Shown here one piece after another: positions 23,166 to 35,084 of a stretch of DNA of 64,000 nucleotides (the first letter of the stretch is position 1; each line of letters begins with the position of its first letter). This stretch comes from Taudactylus pleione (lineage: Eukaryota > Chordata > Amphibia > Anura > Myobatrachidae): the NCBI GenBank assembly GCA_031769625.1, contig JAUIMM010000178.1, positions 24,439,501-24,503,500 of the forward strand. The letters run 5' to 3'. The notes under the pieces were generated by a model. It made no database searches. It was not told the DNA's origin and was given only the letters and a program-made list of their open reading frames with translations. The position numbers were made by a program, and so were the translations under genes.

Positions 23166-23469
23166 TATATTATATGCGCGCACACACACAGACACTATAC
23201 ATACATATTTCAATACATTTATAATGGGTCCCCATTATCTGTATTGTGTTAAGATTACAATTAATCCATAGTGTTTAAAACTATTGTAGCAAATGGCCAT
23301 CACAAAATCTATTTCATTATTATCTATTTTTCTTTTTTTTTTTTTAAGATGACTTGCTGTTAGTAGCCATCAATAAGACAAGAATGTTGCGTGACTAAAG
23401 CTGGTTACATATCATATGACGGTGCGACCCATCGATGCGATGTGCGCCCTACACACTGAGCGATACGGC

Positions 23470-25250
23470 GTATTTGCTGTTACAATTCAAGCTCATGTAC
23501 CAGCTAACACTGCTGTCTGTGGTACTGAGGCCATGTCTACACTTTTGCTTTAAGTAAACCTTCTGTAAAATTGTATTTATCTCCTTGCCAATCACAAAAT
23601 GACTGACTGACTGCAACACAGCCTTATCTGGGCCTGCTGTCTGTTGTGCATTCTGCTAAGTGATGTCATCACTTGAACAGAAGAAAATAAGCAGATTATT
23701 ATAGCAACTAGAAGCAAAACTAAACATCTGGGTTCTTTGCATGGACAGATTTACACACTGGCTGTCAGATAAAGAGCAGTTTGCCTGCTGCTTACACAAC
23801 AAGAATGTGCCTGACAGCTTCCTCCCAGCTTAGGATCTGATTACATAAATAGGCCATTTCACCACTATTCCTAAGGACTGACAGTCTGTCTTAGTTTAAA
23901 GAGCAATTTCTTAACTATCAGCTTTGCTGTCCCACACACAAGGCTGATTAATATCTTTGTACTTTCTGGAGACCCAATCAATTTTCTTTTTATTATGATA
24001 ATCAAGGATGTTTTATATGGAATGGTTCAGTGAAATGAAAAAAAATAAGCACGACATAAGCAAAGCTTAAGGCATCGTCAGAGGATGATCCTTGGATGGT
24101 CTTTATTACCAGAGCTAATTGCCTCACATGGTGTAAATTGTCATCCAACACATGGTATTAATAGAAAAGTAATCTGTTTGGTACTAAAAACTGGATGCAT
24201 AAATGTGCCGCTCACATTAAAAAGTTGTTCAATTTAGCAACATCAAATACTGTGTACTAGACTTTAATTAACATGAAATATGCCTAATTAAGATTTTTTT
24301 TTCTTTTTTAGAAACTAATTCAATATTTGCGCAATCGTAATTCCGTGTTTAATTTAAAAGGCTCTTTAGTTTGGTACTAATTGGTTGTAATAATTGTTTT
24401 ACTTCACATATTTAAAAGCACAACAATATAAAAGTCTGGAGCGTGTAGGGTGGAGGTACAGAATAAGCCATGTTTTAGCCATGTCCTAGTAAATGTATCA
24501 CACCGTTCTGTGACATTGTAATCACACATCTGTAGTCAGTGCATCAAATTATCAATAATTGGGCAAAGTTTCAATCAAATTTAGGAGAATAAACATCTAA
24601 ATTACAATTAAACTTCACACCCATCTATATTTGTTATTGTAACAAAAAAAATTGTAAATGATACTGAAATTCCTCTCTCGCGCTTATGGAGTGTAAAAGC
24701 ATTCTGCACAAATCCAATACAAAAGTCAGCTAGTAATTTATAATTGCTCCAGAGGTGCTTTGTTCCAAATAATAATTGTGAGTCTGTGAGTGGAATTTCC
24801 AGGTAAGCAACTTGAATAGGAAGGGGTGTAGTGTCTGAAAGGGTAAATAGAACACATTGTGTTTATGACGGTAACTGTATTAGAATTCATAACCACAATA
24901 TTGTTGCTTGTTATTTAGGTCATAACTTAAAGAGCTTCATGCACAGACAAAGTAGATAAGTTATGATGCTTGAAGACTGCTTTGATGTGTCCCCCTGAAA
25001 GAACCACAATATTGCTTTTATTTTATTATGCAGTACACTTCATAGCCATACGCTGCAGAGTGCAATAAAAAAACCTTGCAAGCTAACATTATGTACTTAT
25101 TAAATAGGTTAAAAAGTTACAAATAATGGGATTTTGCTTCAGATGAGCATTTTCTACAGGCCTGGGTAAGTTTTAAAAGCTACAATTTCAAATCCTATTG
25201 TGCACCTCCATTAATCTCATTTGTGTGAACCTTGTTTATACTGCATGCAT
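23470..25250. other. Unique AT-rich DNA, candidate conserved non-coding region
   Basis: No inverted or tandem repeat seen over 1.8 kb, which is unusual for this window. Homeodomain-type cores are frequent (AGAGCTAATTGCC, TTTAATTAAC, CCTAATTAAG, GGTACTAATTGG near 24,110-24,390). That is only suggestive: AT-rich DNA makes such cores by chance. Confidence 0.3.
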
Positions 25251-25256
25251 TTTGCA

Positions 25257-25580
25257 TATGCTGGGCAAAAACTATACAATTATCTGTCAGATATCTGTCC
25301 AATCTGGCTGGTTGGAATGAATACCTGGTAATGTATGGGAGCAAATGACAGTCGATCATATGGTTTTAAACACTGGAAAACGGACAAAAAACAATTGTTT
25401 AAATTGGTTACATTTGTGTGTTTTAACCAATTTGTCTGAACGACCATTTTTGGCTGTTTTCCAGTGTTTGTGAGAAAATGGCCGATTGGCATTTGCTCCC
25501 ATACATTACCAGGCTTTCATTCCATCCAGCCAGATTGGCCAGATATCTGACAGATAATTTTATAGTGTATGCCCAGCATA
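25257..25580. mobile_element. Fold-back MITE with TATGCTGGGC ends
   Basis: Arms of about 100 bp: left TATGCTGGGC, AATTATCTGTCAGATATCTG, GGTAATGTATGGGAGCAAAT; right the inverse. A second inner inverted pair (ACACTGGAAAAC / TTTTCCAGTGT) brings the loop down to about 80 bp. Most open frames here read through one arm and are chance. Confidence 0.85.
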
Positions 25581-25734
25581 AATGTGCCACAACATTACAA
25601 CAAGCTGGGATGCACAGTCTTCATGGATACTTCAGCATTTTGCCAGCTACTATTTATCAGTTATTGTATGCAACAGTACCGATGTGTTCAGCAGTTGCGA
25701 CAAACAGCAGGTCCTTGCCTACACTCCTAAAAGT

Positions 25735-26214
25735 CACAGGAGACTCCTGATTATTCGGGTAGCCCCCGCACCCCCGGAAGTGTAGGCTAAGCTCTCGCAT
25801 CCTGCCCACTTCCTAGTGAAGCGGGCAGGATGGGGATATGTAATGGGGAATTTGAAGATCCGTGATTAGGGGGCGGGGCTAAACAACAACATTAATTACA
25901 CCAACAGTGCGTCCCGTCCCCTGAACCGGCCTGCAGCAGCAGATCTCCGAGCTTCTCCAGGAAAGGATTTATACCGAGTCAGTAAGTAGGAGTAAGTCCC
26001 AGATATAATCACAAAGAGAAACCTAGCGCATGACCTAAGAATAGCACATCATATCTCCAATGTTAAGTTTCCATACAGTTAAATTTGTATTGAAATATGA
26101 TTTTTATTATTGGAAAAATATATATAACAATTTTATACAAGTACCGGTATTTCAGACGGCATATTACAATATATATCATTCATTCAAAATATGAGTCTGA
26201 ATATGTATACGAAT
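25735..26214. other. Mixed repeat debris, no gene
   Basis: About 25,740-25,830 has the GACTCCTG / CCGG / GCGGGCAGGATG motifs shared in part with 45,340 and 53,730, so an old dispersed repeat is likely. The rest is AT-rich with no recognised feature. Confidence 0.35.
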
Positions 26215-26493
26215 TGCTGTGATACGGCAGCTGCAGCTTTTTCTCACGCCAAGCTCCACTGCGGTTTATCTGCGACTTTTTGTGTGTTTAAAACAAATTC
26301 ATGTGCCATTACAGACGCAGCCCAGCACCTGAAGCAGACTGAGTGGTGTTTTTCTGTGTCTGCGATGTGAATAAGATGCAAAATATAAAGAAAAAGAAGT
26401 TAAGCTACACATCTCAGAGCGACTCAATCGCGATGATCTTCCAGCGCCGTATGGCATATTGAGGCTAGGTATCTGAGGACACATCTATATGTG
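26215..26493. mobile_element. Diverged relative of the CAGATGTGTCC MITE family (right end)
   Basis: The right end GAGGACACATCTATA and the preceding TTGAGGCTAGG match the right ends at 9,650-9,678 and 59,236. The left end is not recognisable. Confidence 0.5.
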
Positions 26494-26920
26494 CATTATT
26501 TTGAATTTGCAGATTACAATTTGTTCCCAAAGATGTGTATAATTTATTTATATTATATGCACACACACTATATGTAAACCTATAAAATATATATATCCAC
26601 ACACTATATGTAAACGTATAAAATATATATTTTTTTTTTATAAAATCAAAAGCTGATTAAACAGAGGTCATCAAGTTGAATTGTAATGACAGCTGGTCTG
26701 ACTTCTGACCCCCTCCCAGCAAAATCAAGGATGTACAGAAGAGAGTGAGGAGGCAGTGATATAGACAGTAGGGTAGTCAGAAGGAGAGGTGGGAGAAAGT
26801 GTTGGGGGTAAATTGAGAATGGAGGGGAGAGATGGAGATGGTGGATATAGAGAGAAAAAAAGAAATAGAAGCCATGCCATTACAGCTAAAATAAATAAAT
26901 ATATATAAAATATATATATA

Positions 26921-28568
26921 CAGTCAGGTGCATAAATATTGGGACATTGACAGAATTTTCAGATTTTGGCCTCTATTCACCACCACAATGGCTTTGAAAT
27001 GAAACAAACAAGATGTGCTTTAACTGCAGAGTTTCAGATTTAATTTGAGGGTAATTACATCCAAATCAGGTGAACAGTGTAGGAATTACAACGGTTTTTA
27101 TATGTGCCTCCCACTTTTTAAGGGGCCAAAAGTAATGGGACTATCAACTTAAAAGCTATTTCATGGACAGGTGTGGGCTATTCCCTCGTTATTTCATTAT
27201 CAATTAAGCAAGAAAAAGGTCTGGAGTTGATTCTAGGTGTGACATTTGCATTTGGAATCAGTTGCTGTCGACTCTCAATATGAGATCCAAAGAGCTGTCA
27301 CTATCAGTGAAGCAAGCCATCATTAGGCTGAAAAATCAAAACAAACCCATCAGAGAGATAGCAAAAACATTAGGTGTGGCCAAATCAACTGTTTGGAACA
27401 GAAAGAACGCACCGGAGAGCTCACCAACACCAAAAGACCAGGAAGATCACGGAAAACAACTATGGTGGATGACAGAAGAATTATTTCCCTGGTGAAGAAA
27501 AACCCCTTCACAACAGTTGGCCAAATCAAGAACACTCTCCAGGAGTTAGGTGTATATGTGTCAAAGTCAACAAAGTCAACAATCAAGACAAGACTTCACA
27601 AGAGTGGATATAGAGGGTTCACCACAAGATGTAAACCATTGGTGAGCCTCAAAAACAGGAAGACCAGATTAGATTTTGACAAACAACATCTAAAAAAGCA
27701 ATTACAGTTCTGGAACAACATCCTATGGACAGATGAGATAAAGATCAACTTGTACCAGAGTGATGGGAAGAGAAGAGTATGGAGAAGGAAAGGAACTGCT
27801 CATGATCCAAAACATACCACCTCATCAGTGAAGCATGGTGGTGGTAGTGTCATGGCGTGGGCATGTATGGCTGCCAATGGAACTGGTTCCCTTGTATTTA
27901 TTGATGATGTGACTGCTGACGAAAGCAGCAGAATGAATTCTGAAGTGTTTCGGGCAATATTATATGCTCATATTCAGTCAAATGCTTCAGAAGTCATTGG
28001 ACGGCGCTTCACAGTGCAGATGGACAATGACCCGAAGCATACTGCAAAAGCAACCAAAGAGTTTTTTAAGGCTAAAAAGTGGAATGTTATGCAATGGCCA
28101 AGTCAATCCCCTGACCTGAATCTGATTGAGCATGCATTTCACTTGGTGAAGACAAAACTGAAGGGGAAATGCCCCAAGAACAAGCAGGAACTGAAGACAT
28201 TTGCAGTAGAGGCCTGGCAGAGCAACACCAGGGATGAAACCCAGCGTCTGGTGATGTCTATGCGTTCCAGACTTCAGGCTGTAATTGCCTGCAACGGATT
28301 TGCAACAAAGTATTAAAAAGTGAAAGTTAGATTTAGGATTGTTTAGTTTGTCTCACTACTTTTGGCCCCTTAAAAAGTAGGAGGCACATATAGAGACCGT
28401 TGTAATTCCTACACCGTTCACCTGATTTGGATGTAATTACCCTCAAATTAAATCTGAAAGTCTGCAGTTAAAGCACATCTTGTTTGTTTCATTTCAAAGC
28501 CATTGTAGTGGTGAATAGAGGCCAAAATATGACAATTCTGTCAATGTCCCAATATTTATGCACCTGAC

Positions 28569-28570
<2 letters not shown>
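26921..28570 (+). mobile_element. Near-full-length Tc1-like transposon with 220-bp inverted repeats
   Basis: The left arm (26,921 to about 27,140) starts CAGTCAGGTGCATAAATATT. The right arm (about 28,352-28,570) is its inverse ending ATTTATGCACCTGACTG. Arms match closely along their whole length, including CCTCTATTCACCACNACAAT and GGTGAACNGTGTAGGAATT. TA precedes the left end. The right flank is TG inside a TG/TA microsatellite, so the TA there has mutated or slipped. One transposase gene lies between the arms. Confidence 0.93.
27280..28316 (+). pseudogene. Tc1-like transposase with one N-terminal frameshift
   Basis: Cut-and-paste DDE transposase that would bind the flanking inverted repeats. 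The ATG at 27,280 opens a helix-turn-helix domain (SVKQAIIRLKNQNKPIREIA, then KSTVW). Near 27,395-27,405 the frame breaks, apparently by a short deletion between the two DNA-binding subdomains. The remaining frame, 27,393-28,316, has 307 codons. It contains the GRSRKTT AT-hook-like basic stretch and the catalytic residues D114 (LWTDE), D211 (QMDNDPKHT) and E246 (NLIEHAFH); 34 residues lie between D211 and E246, which is DD34E. The C-terminus is complete, with stop TAA. Only the frameshift clearly disables it. Confidence 0.9.
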
Positions 28571-28617
<47 letters not shown>

Positions 28618-28664
28618 GTGTGTGTGTTTTTGTGTATGTGTGTGTATATATATATATATATAAA
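28571..28664. repeat. TG/TA/CA compound microsatellite
   Basis: Runs of (TG)n, (TA)n, (CA)n, (TG)n and (TA)n follow directly after the Tc1-like element. The insertion probably hit a TA microsatellite, which is a common Tc1 target. Confidence 0.9.
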
Positions 28665-28756
28665 CAAATCTATTAAAAAAATATAGATACCGTTAGATAC
28701 AGTTGGCATCTCTGTTTTAAAATGCGAGCTGCTATTAAATCCAATTTATGATATGG

Positions 28757-28941
28757 CAGAGGTTCCCATACGCGGTCCTCAAGGCTCCCCAACAGTTCAG
28801 AGTTTAGAGATATCCATGGATGAACACTTGTGGATTAATTAGTACCTCAGTCAATTTAATTTAACCACCTGTGGTCAACCATGGATATCTCTAAAACCTG
28901 ATCTGTTGGGGTGCCTTGAGGACCGCGTTTTGGAACCTCTG
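28757..28941. mobile_element. hAT-type MITE
   Basis: Left CAGAGGTTCCCATACGCGGT and right ACCGCGTTTTGGAACCTCTG are inverted ends with CCTCAAGG and CCCCAACAG continuing the match. An inner pair (GAGATATCCATGG / CCATGGATATCTC) makes nearly the whole element self-complementary. Flanking 8-mers (TGATATGG / ACATAGGG) match at five of eight positions, so the duplication is only suggestive. Confidence 0.8.
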
Positions 28942-29239
28942 ACATAGGGTCTGTAAGCACTGACCGCAGACCTGTCCAGATGTCACCAGCATTACCAAGG
29001 GCATCTTTGGTGCCATTATTATGTACACACAGCTTCTGCAATCATATTGCTCTATTCACTTTCAATGCTGTACTCAGATCATTTACAATATTGGCTTCTC
29101 TACACAACACCAAGCTCCAGGCTGCCAGTCACTAAAAGACCATGTTCAACCAAAGAAGTGTGTATCCACAATCTGTGTGATTTTTTTTCGACAATGACCA
29201 TACTGTACATATATAAATATATTGAAAAGTAAAATGTCT

Positions 29240-31330
29240 TTGTAAATAGACAGGTATAGAACAAACCTGATACTTTAATGAGACCATTAAAAGTGCTCTT
29301 AAATATTTATAATATTAAAAAGATTGCAAGTCAACAAATAATCTTATTATTTTCTCCTTTACACTGTTGTGAGTAACGTTCAACAGTCCCGTAAGGCTTT
29401 CCAAATATGTGCACTCAATTGCAGGACTGCGTATCATTGATTTGTTTTTTTCAGTCCCTCTACAATCCCTATTACTGAATGTGGACACAGGCATGTTTAT
29501 CTTTAGCACTATAGTACTTGCTCAGACAATTAAGCCTGAATGCCGAAAATAAAGTCCTTGGGAAACCTCATTAACAGCAAGGTTTCTCACATCAAACCCT
29601 ATTCAAAGTTGATTTGATTTAATAGAAAAAAATAGAAAGTTTCCAAATTAAAAAAGGATTAAATTTATAAGTGAGTTGTGAAATATTGGCAATATTTTAA
29701 ATATTAACATATGAAGTGTCTAAGAATAGACACTCTTTGTATATAAAGAACATTCTAATTGCTTTAAATCAGCCTGAGCTATCCATCTTGAATGCTCTTA
29801 TTATAACACAGTAAACAGAGTACCATTAGGACTGTTTGAATTTAGGCTGCAAGATCTTTACCCATTCTTAAATCATTTTAAAATAATGAGTGCTTTAGTC
29901 TTTATCTAATTAACGAGTGCCTTCTTTGAATTAGAAAAACTATCATTTAGCCCACGGTTGTTTAGTAAATTGGCTTGGTGGCACATAAGTTAATGCAGAG
30001 TAACAGTTGCAGAGTCTTGTTCCAGGCTTCTTATTGCTTGAATTATAATTCAGTGATCACCTTAGATCATCGGCTATTCATAAATCAGACGCCTGACATA
30101 GGATGAAAAATTGTATTAATATATGAAACTTATTATATAGTACAAAAACGCTCTCTTGATAAATTACATTCTTCAGGCTTGACAATGATTGCGTTTAAAA
30201 CATTATTTCTGTTTGCCGTTTTACGGACTGAGACCTCTTCATGAAAAATTTACAATGCTCTTCTGTGTTTTGAAGTCAAAGGGCAGTAGGAGCAAGCGAG
30301 ATAGAATGCAATGCTTTAGATTTGCTGACAAGTGCACAAAATAAATATATAAGTAGAATTCTTAACCCCTTCAGTGCCAAGCTAGGCTACCTTACATTAA
30401 TATAAATTGGCCAGAAGTGCTCTGTATACACATACGTACATTATAGAATATACAATTATCTTGAAGAATTACTGGATCACTAATGAAAATATGTAGCTGA
30501 GAAATCTCGTTATTTTTGTTTTTTATACAGACTATAGGGTCTGACAGAGTTGGGAGCAAAGCAAAAAAGGAGGAACTTTACACCTTGGCAAAAGCATATC
30601 GCACTGCAGGTGGGGCAGATTTAAAATCTGCAGAGAGATTTAGATTTGAGAGGGGTGAGTCAAATCCCAAATCTTTATAGCAATGTAAAAATAAAGCTAT
30701 CAAATATTTTTGTGCTACAGGCAAAAGCAATCAGTATTTACCCTGCATGAAAAAAACACAGACTGTACAGTATATAAACCACGTGTGGTTCCCCTGTATT
30801 TCCAGTTCATCCAGCTGGGAGGTAAAGCCATACCAGGGGGATACACATCACGGGGTCCGCCTGGCATCACATTGTGTTTTGCATGCAAATTTCAAGCAGA
30901 TGTGCCTTTAGTAAATCGCCAAGTTGCAATTTTGGGTGAAACTCGCATGCAAGCTCTTCCAAATTCTTAGTGAATATACCCATCAGACTGCTTCAAATAT
31001 CTCCTCTAGATAACAAGTTGTTCTGTACACTGTAGGTTCACAGACTACTCATTTATAAAAGACTCAAGAGAAAAGACACTAACTGTACGCTCTTCTTTTT
31101 ATATAAACTGTTGTTATTTGGCGATAACACAGAACAATGTAGAAAATCATTAGTGCAATATACCAAGAAAATATTGCCACTCAGCTGCCCGAGGAAACGG
31201 CCATCGCTTTGCTGTGCCAATCTGGTGTATCTGCGCATGTGTGACATGTCTTGCCCTCTCACACATGTAAAGTGGGACTTTAAGCCCTCACTTGGGCTCC
31301 CAGTTCCACATCTCAAAAAATATTTCTATT
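29240..31330. other. Unique AT-rich DNA, candidate conserved non-coding region
   Basis: About 2 kb with almost no repeat structure. The stretch 29,600-30,260 is the most even in composition and rich in TTTAAA, TTAATTA-like and octamer-like words. A short MITE-like piece may lie at 30,840-30,985 (TTAGTGAATATACCC end). No exon with conserved coding content seen. Confidence 0.3.
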
Positions 31331-31335
31331 TTAAT

Positions 31336-31340
<5 letters not shown>

Positions 31341-31373
<33 letters not shown>
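31341..31373. repeat. (AT)n microsatellite
   Basis: About 16 AT dinucleotides, uninterrupted. Confidence 0.95.
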
Positions 31374-31378
<5 letters not shown>

Positions 31379-31718
31379 ATAGAAAGAAAATATATACATA
31401 AAGTATTTTTTTCTATAAATATCTACTGCTAACGCCTTCCTAATATGGCGATAGTTAAAGGGTGATTGCGGTGATACTTGTAGTGCCAGCCCTTATTAAA
31501 TAGGGTTTATTACTGAGAAAGTCTGCAAATCTTTTCATACCGGCTATAGCACATCAGTGGCCTATCATCTTACCGTTGCATTAAATGATGTTAGTGTGCC
31601 ATTTAATAGTAAGAAGTGAAGTGATCGCTTACAAAATCACTTTACTTCCTTATATGGACCCTAATGTGCATGAGCGGCCTCAGTATTACTTACTGGGACC
31701 AAGCATAAAAAAAAAAAC

Positions 31719-32119
31719 TAATGCTGGCCATACACCTGCACGACCAGCATCAGATCCGATTCACCATCCGACTCCCCGGAGCTCCCTGGCAGTCCCGGCA
31801 GCATATTTGTTGTTTTTCTTAGCACAGGATCTGTCGTATGATCCATCCTGGGCCTCACGCTCTCATCAGGGAAACAGTCATTGAAATTACTTGAATTGCC
31901 ACATGATGGATCACATGAACAAAATAAATGGCACGATCTGCATACGATAGGATGGAACATATGGGCTGCACATCTGATAAGATCCGATTTAAGGAGCTGC
32001 AGGAGCACGCATCGGATCGTATCTTACTAAAAAAATACACGATTTTCACAAGATCCATCATATGACTCGTCGAAAATCGCGCAAGTGGCCCGAAATCGTG
32101 CAGGTGTATGGCCAGCTTA
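31719..32119. mobile_element. MITE with GCTGGCCATACACCTGCACG ends
   Basis: Left GCTGGCCATACACCTGCACG is perfectly inverted at the right (CGTGCAGGTGTATGGCCAGC). The interior repeats GATC/CGAT-rich words such as ATCCGATT and CATACGATAGG. The non-coding interior and end similarity to 9,904 and 62,872 suggest one MITE superfamily. Confidence 0.85.
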
Positions 32120-33120
32120 AGATTTTCGGAGCTCGGTAAACTGGCAATCACACTGCCCATAGACAGCTATGGGGACTGCTTTTTGGAACAGCAGCAGAAG
32201 GGCAGCAATAGATATCACCGATATCTGCTGTGCTATCTCCACAATAAATGGCACGCAACATAAAAATGTGGCAAGCTTCCAAGATTGGCGACAGTTGACC
32301 ACAAAACTAGTTCAATAAATGAACCCCTACATGAGTGTGTATCAGCTGGTCCTCCCAAACAAACACAGAGTGTGTTACTTTAACTGGCTTTTCAGCCTTG
32401 TGAAGATACTAATTGCCCTGTGCAACAGAAAGCACAGTAAATAATGAAAATTTAATTCCAGTCTATGAATTTGTTTCTCTGTCTCTCTTGCATAGGTGCA
32501 TGTCTCATAGAAATTTATAGCCCAAGTGTAACAAATAAAGGGGGCAAATCTGTGAAGTTTAATTTAAAACTAGGCCGAGTTCCTTGCACAATACATTATG
32601 ACAAATGCATTTTGCCAAGGCTGACTGGGTTACTTGTGCTACAGTTCCATATTATTTACATTAATTACAGGAAGGCTGCAGTGTTAATGGTACATTGTAG
32701 TGTAGGTCGCAGCATGATATGCTAATGATCTAAGAAAAATCAGCATCTCCAATATTTATGGTAATTTGTAAGAGAGAAAAGAATTGTCTTATTTCTTTAT
32801 ATTTCAGCATACTAAAAAAACAATGAGATAAAATCATTTTGGTTTACGGCAGGGAAGTTGTAATTGCTATTACATTTACAACACAAAAAGGAAAACATCT
32901 GTTATTTAAAGTGCTGTGGTATCGTCTGAAAGTTTAAGTGAAGTGTTGTAATAAGGCAATTTCTCAATTCATCATGTAATGCCCAGTCACTTCAGTAATG
33001 GAAGGTTTGTTCTTCATTTGAGTTAATGGCTTATAACATAATTTCACAGATTCACAGAGGTAACATCTTGCTTGATGCTCAATAAGAATCTGAATGAAGC
33101 CTAAACAGGCCAGTGCTAAA
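32120..33120. other. Unique AT-rich DNA
   Basis: No repeat or gene recognised. The part 32,740-33,110 is a second low-repeat block of the kind that may hold conserved regulatory DNA, but this is not testable here. Confidence 0.3.
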
Positions 33121-33145
33121 AAATGCTTACAACATGGCTAAGACT

Positions 33146-33149
<4 letters not shown>

Positions 33150-33209
<60 letters not shown>
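33150..33209. repeat. (CA)n(TA)n microsatellite
   Basis: About 14 CA units followed by about 15 TA units, directly left of the large fold-back element. Confidence 0.95.
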
Positions 33210-33211
<2 letters not shown>

Positions 33212-34737
33212 CATAGAAAAAAAAATCCTTACAATTTCACATGTCCCATTAAGGCTTCTTAGACAAGATATGAAACTTCACATTTCTGCCACTCCAACGT
33301 AAAAAAGCAATGAAATTCTAATCATTAAGGCTGACGCCTTAATGGACGTGTTCCTTGCGCAATACAGATATGGTATGCCATCACACCCTGTGGTTAACTG
33401 CAGATTCAGCACTCTCACAGAGTGAGATTGCTGTCACCCACAAAATGGTGGAGCTGCTAATTCACAGAAATGCAGAATTCACACACATGCAGTCTATGCA
33501 ACTGAGATATGAGCAGTTATGTGGTGCACACACATCCCACTCGGTGCCTACAATCTTCCCATTCAGTCACCACAACAATCCCACTGGTTTCAAACATCCT
33601 TCTCACTCCATACATCAATCTTATTCAGAATATACATTCAGCTCCCTAATTGCTAAAGCTATAATACTCTGTCTATGCAGGTACACTTTCTTCCCCTATA
33701 CGCCTCCATGCTGCTATATCTTCCCCAATCCCTACTGCTGTGTGGTCTCCCAACTGTGCTAGTCTGCATGCCTCATCCGCACCAATATGTCATTCCCCAT
33801 ATGCACTGCCCTGTCTTCCTGCATCTGTGCCACTCTGTTTCCTTCCATCTACACCACTGCCTTCCCTCCAGCCAGACCGCTCTGTCTTCCACTCATCTGT
33901 GCCACTCTGTTTCCTTCCATCTACACCACTGCCTTCCCTCCAGCCAGACCGCTCTGTCTTCCACTCATCTGTGCCACTCTTCCTTCCTCCATCTGCACCA
34001 CTCTGTCCCCCCCAACTGTGGAACTGTCTTTCCCCTCCTACCAGCAGCACTCTGTCCTCCCACCCATCCGCACCAATCTGTCTTCCCCAATCCCTACTGT
34101 TGTGTGTTCTCCCATTGTGCTAGTCTGTATTCCTTATCCCTATCAATCTGTCTTTACCCATCTGCGCTGCTGTCTTCCAACGTCCATGCCACTCTGTACC
34201 CCATCCACGTCGCTCTGTCCAGCCAAACGTGGCACTCTGTCTCCCCCCATCACTACCACTGTTTTCCACCCATCAGCATCACTTTGACTCCCTCCCCATC
34301 TGTACTGCTAATCTTCCCCCTCTGCACGCCTTTTTGTCTTCCTCATCCACAGCGCTGTCTTCTCCCCCCATCCACCCCACTCATATCCCACCTGCGCAGC
34401 TCTATCTTCTGCTCAGACCTAAGTTGCATAGACTGCATATATGTATTCCAATGAGCACACAATTCTGTGAATTAGCAGCTCCACCATTTTGTGAGTGACA
34501 GCAATCTCACTCTGTGAGAGTACTGAATCTGCAGTTATATACAGGGTGTGATGGCATATCGTATCTGTACTGCGCAAGTAACACGTCCAGAATTAGGGTG
34601 TCAGCCTTAATGATCAGAATTTCATTGCTTTTTTTAAGTTTGAGTGTCAGAAATTCAGTAGGTTTTGTGAAATTTCAGATCATTTTTAAGAAGCCTTAAT
34701 GGGACATGTGAAACCGTAAGGTTTTTTTGTCTATGGA
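33210..34737. mobile_element. Large fold-back element, 280-bp arms, tandem repeat in the loop
   Basis: The left arm 33,210-33,490 recurs inverted at about 34,450-34,737. Shared words include TCACATGTCCCATTAAGGCT, AAAAAGCAATGAAATTCT, ATCATTAAGGCTGAC, CTCTCACAGAGTGAGATTGC and AAAATGGTGGAGCTGCTAAT. The right arm is slightly longer because of small insertions. The loop of about 950 bp is dominated by a C/T-rich tandem repeat. No transposase seen. Confidence 0.9.
33700..34420. repeat. Pyrimidine-rich tandem repeat, with an exact 72-bp duplication
   Basis: Units resemble CATCTGTGCCACTCTGTCTT with variable spacers. The 72-bp block starting at 33,822 is repeated at 33,894. Long open frames in all three plus frames (up to 259 codons) come from the lack of stops in the repeat and look like low-complexity Ser/Cys/His/Pro sequence. 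Confidence 0.85.
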
Positions 34738-34739
34738 AT

Positions 34740-35084
34740 TTCATTGCTTTTTTAAATTTATTAACTATCAGGGTTTGAAGGAGCAAACCAGGCCACCTGC
34801 AGGGGAGAAGTGCAACAAAACGGTACACTAGTGCAGGTGGAGGAAGGCCAGCACACAGGAGGTGTTTTGGAATTACAGAGGAATTTACGGCTGCGGGAGC
34901 GGGATGCAGGAGTGTGGGGCAGCGGCAGCAACGGGGGTGCGGAGTAGTGGCAGCAGAGGGGCAGTGCACAGGGGGATCAGCGGGCGTCAGAGGGGCTCAC
35001 TGGCGCTGGGCATGCATCTAAGAAAATAAAATCAATTAGACACAGATGCATGGATGTATCAGTGATATCCATCTATGCATCCAT
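34740..35084. other. No recognised feature
   Basis: GC-richer stretch right of the fold-back element. Contains GCAGCGGCAGCAACGGGGG and similar purine-rich words. No gene or clear repeat. Confidence 0.35.

Noticed and set aside
33355..34454. Ser/Pro/Cys/His-rich proteins in three frames
   Set aside because: They come from the pyrimidine-rich tandem repeat in the loop of a fold-back element. Similar open frames appear in all plus frames.
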